A stretch of 64,000 bases of DNA, taken from assembly GCF_000002985.6 (NCBI RefSeq), contig NC_003281.10, positions 7,192,001 through 7,256,000 of the forward strand, in the 5' to 3' direction. Within the stretch, counting starts at the first letter, position 1. Every line of letters begins with the position of its first letter. Under the pieces are notes generated by a model. The model saw only the letters and a program-made list of their open reading frames with translations. It did not search any database and was not told where the DNA came from. Positions 61,801-64,000 of the stretch are shown in pieces. The DNA is from Caenorhabditis elegans. Lineage: Eukaryota; Nematoda; Chromadorea; Rhabditida; Rhabditidae. A program made the translations under genes and the position numbers.

Positions 61801-64000
61801 AGTATGCAGGTCCATAGTTAGTAATCGAATCGAAAAAGTTTTTTGGAAGATAAAGAAAAGAAGAGAGAAGATGCATTGAGCTTCTTCTCAGTCTATGAGA
61901 CAATTTGATCATCTTGGAACCTTTCGGTTTCACTCTTTTTTTCTCTCTTTTTCCTCTATCTCATCATTTTCTGTTTCAACCATGGGGGTCATCCCTTTTT
62001 AGGTGGAAAACTACATCTTGTAAGCTGGAGGCATCTTTAAACATGTGTCAATCCTTTTTTAGCCAAAAGTTCAAGGCTAAACATCTAGAAATGTATTTTT
62101 CCAGACATCTATCAACTCGACCTCCTTACCAAATTCCAATTATCTTTCATTTTTCCTTTTTTTTCCTCATCCAATTATTCAAGGGGCTTACTAGTTAGTG
62201 TGAAAGTGTGAAAAATGATGAAGGTCAATTTAATTTTTCAGTTAAAATTTCCCATAATTTTCAAATGTTTATTAATGAGAGGAAAGTTCAAAGATGGTCA
62301 TTCCCTTTTGATCACATTTTGGACCCCGAGGCTATTTTTCCTTGTCTCGAGACTTTTCTTGTTTGCTCCCAGAACAAATTTCCGGAATAATCCATTAAAA
62401 ACTCTTAAACAGTCTAGAAAAATTTTAGGGGAAAACATGTTGACCCGATTTATTTATTTTTATTGCTTACTAGTCAAGAAAAATCATTTTAAAGAAAGGT
62501 TCAATGCATAAATGTTAAGAAGTGTGTGGCCATTCGGCTAATTCTTAGGCTTACAATTAGGTAGAGGTTCAGAATTAGGCTTAGCATCCCTTATCCTCAA
62601 GCGTTTATTTTTTGAAGACAAAAGTGTAATAACGGCTTAATTTCCGATACAGCAGGCTTTTTTCTGATTACATAAAAACCATCTAGAAAGACTAATAGAA
62701 AAACTAATCAGGAACGCTCGATTATATTTCCGTTCCGAAAATCAATTTGCTGTTAGAATATTTTAGGTGTACCTGATTGTAGTCAACAACCGTTCTTAAT
62801 TTCGGAAGTTTTGAAAATAATGGTAGAGTGAATTTTAGAGTTCATCAAAAAGTTGTCACATCATTAATCATTTCTCATGCATATGTATGTTTATCCTAAT
62901 GACTTCCAAATTGAATACGGATATTTTCGAAATACGTCACTTTTTGATCTTTTTAAAATGTAACGTAGTGCGCCCAAAATTATCTTCATTCGTCTTGCAA
63001 AATTTTGCTTACAATTAGAAGTTTTAAATTGAAAAATTAAAATGAATTGCCTGTGCAACCACAAACCGTAATGCATAAAGTTTTACGCGTAATTTTTGCA
63101 AAGTTGACAGGAAATCTGTTTGGTTCATTTGTTTTTTTAGAGGCATAATTGCATTTTGCAAAGATGTTACTACACAAACTAAATAAGATAACTAAAACTG
63201 TGTGTTTTAGAAAATTAAAAATCGATTGTCGCTTCCAGTTTACTAATATGAAATTAAAAATTTCGTGTAGTTTTTTTTTTTCAAAATAAAAATAGAATCA
63301 TGATCTATATTTATCTAGTAATTCTTCTCTCATTCAATTTTCTATACAAATGTCATTTTTAACTTTTCCTCCTACATTTCCCAACTCCTAAATATCTTCT
63401 CTTCCTATTTTTATCCGCCTCCTCACTGACCTCCCTATTTTTGGTGGGGTCCCAAAAGAAGCGTGGAAAAAACATAGGAGAAGCATTGCCTTGAGGCGTA
63501 TTTTTGAGCTTTTTGAATCTCTGTGTTGACAATCAGAAGTCATCATTGTCCCTTTCCATGTTTTTTGACTTCTCCGCCCTTTCAAAATTCAATTAAATGC
63601 GAGGGTGGATAAGAGATAGTTGAGAAAGTTCAAAGAGATGCCCCTCATTTTTTTTTTGAGATTTTTAGTATCCATCCAATGAACTTGTCTATCAAATTTC
63701 AAGTTGAATGAATTTGGAACTAGTTGATTTTTAAATTTAACTATAGTTAAACGTTAAGAAACAATTTTAATTTTTACTTTTATAGCTCAAAGAATAATGA
63801 GATTTTTATATATTTTCTGATCCTTTTTCCGATTTCAAATATTAATTATTGTTGCGACCGATATCGTGTGGGTGTTCAAATTCTCTAAAACCAAGCCGCA
63901 AGGTGCCGGTGCGGTTGTCAAACAAAAATTACTGTTGAAAATCGATTAACTTTCGTTAACAGATTTTTCTTCCATATGCAGAAATGCGGCTAAAATTGTA
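58820..64000. other. Gene-poor AT-rich region at the right edge
   Basis: Apart from the candidate at 60533-60721, I find no ORF with worm-like codon bias flanked by splice sites, and no RNA gene. Long T- and A-runs dominate. It may be far upstream regulatory sequence or a large intron of a gene lying beyond the edge. Confidence 0.45.
60533..60721 (-). CDS. Possible small gene or exon, 62 codons
   Basis: The open frame starts MSTQQVRNLFAEKSGNHFAA and ends TDFPLPTIE, with codon use (GCG GCT, CGC GTA, GAG GAG AAG AAG) unlike the AT-rich noise around it. A TTTTAG acceptor lies 25 nt before the ATG and the frame stays open up to that acceptor (GIGVVEV before the Met), so this may be the last exon of a longer gene. 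No further upstream exon could be fixed; ATCAAGAAAACGTGC after a TTTCAG at about 60805 is a candidate. Family not recognised. Confidence 0.4.
   Translation of the reverse strand: MSTQQVRNLFAEKSGNHFAAKERICKSDRVKILWEEKKTSKNSIRTWRLRHQSTDFPLPTIE

Overview
The window reads as nuclear DNA of a Caenorhabditis nematode, almost certainly C. elegans. It is AT-rich, introns are short and end in TTTCAG, most start codons sit 0-20 bases after a splice (trans-splice) acceptor, and same-strand genes lie 200-400 bp apart as in worm operons. From memory, the gene order (pfd-5, dpy-31, rpl-6, prps-1, der-2, hsp-75, adr-2, pars-1, zmp-1) fits the R151/T20H4/EGAP1 stretch of chromosome III. I could not run a database search. 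Exon boundaries were read by eye from splice signals and reading phase; in the main gene models every junction is in phase, but individual ends could be off by a base or two.

Layout. 1-7.4 kb, minus strand: a truncated aldo-keto reductase, an unrecognised 200-aa gene, exos-9 (RNA exosome), pfd-5 (prefoldin 5) and a 73-aa small gene. 7.4-10.7 kb: upstream region with no gene that I can support. 10.7-29.1 kb, plus strand: dpy-31 (astacin procollagen protease), rpl-6 with two sister H/ACA snoRNA candidates in its introns, prps-1 (PRPP synthetase, three alternative first exons) and a receptor-type tyrosine kinase. 30.0-42.2 kb, minus strand: six tightly packed genes (complex I NDUFS8 subunit, adr-2, a HAD phosphatase, a Cramped-like chromatin protein, the mitochondrial Hsp90 TRAP1, derlin der-2), which look like one six-gene operon. 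42.6-46.2 kb: two different repeat elements lying head to tail with the same terminal blocks; the second carries a G17 run and a 31-bp hairpin minisatellite. 47.0-53.4 kb, plus strand: pars-1 with an N-terminal WHEP domain, a C2H2/arginine-serine protein and an MSP-domain protein. 53.8-55.8 kb, minus strand: zmp-1-type metalloprotease. 55.8-64 kb is gene-poor and holds a 196-bp direct duplication, each copy with an intact 51-codon ORF, plus one small candidate gene.

The genes are mostly housekeeping (translation, RNA decay, folding, ER quality control, nucleotide and energy metabolism) mixed with extracellular proteases of cuticle formation and cell invasion. Foldback DNA repeats, whose transcripts could form hairpins, sit inside several introns, including two introns of the TRAP1 gene in the same presumed transcript as the RNA-editing gene adr-2.
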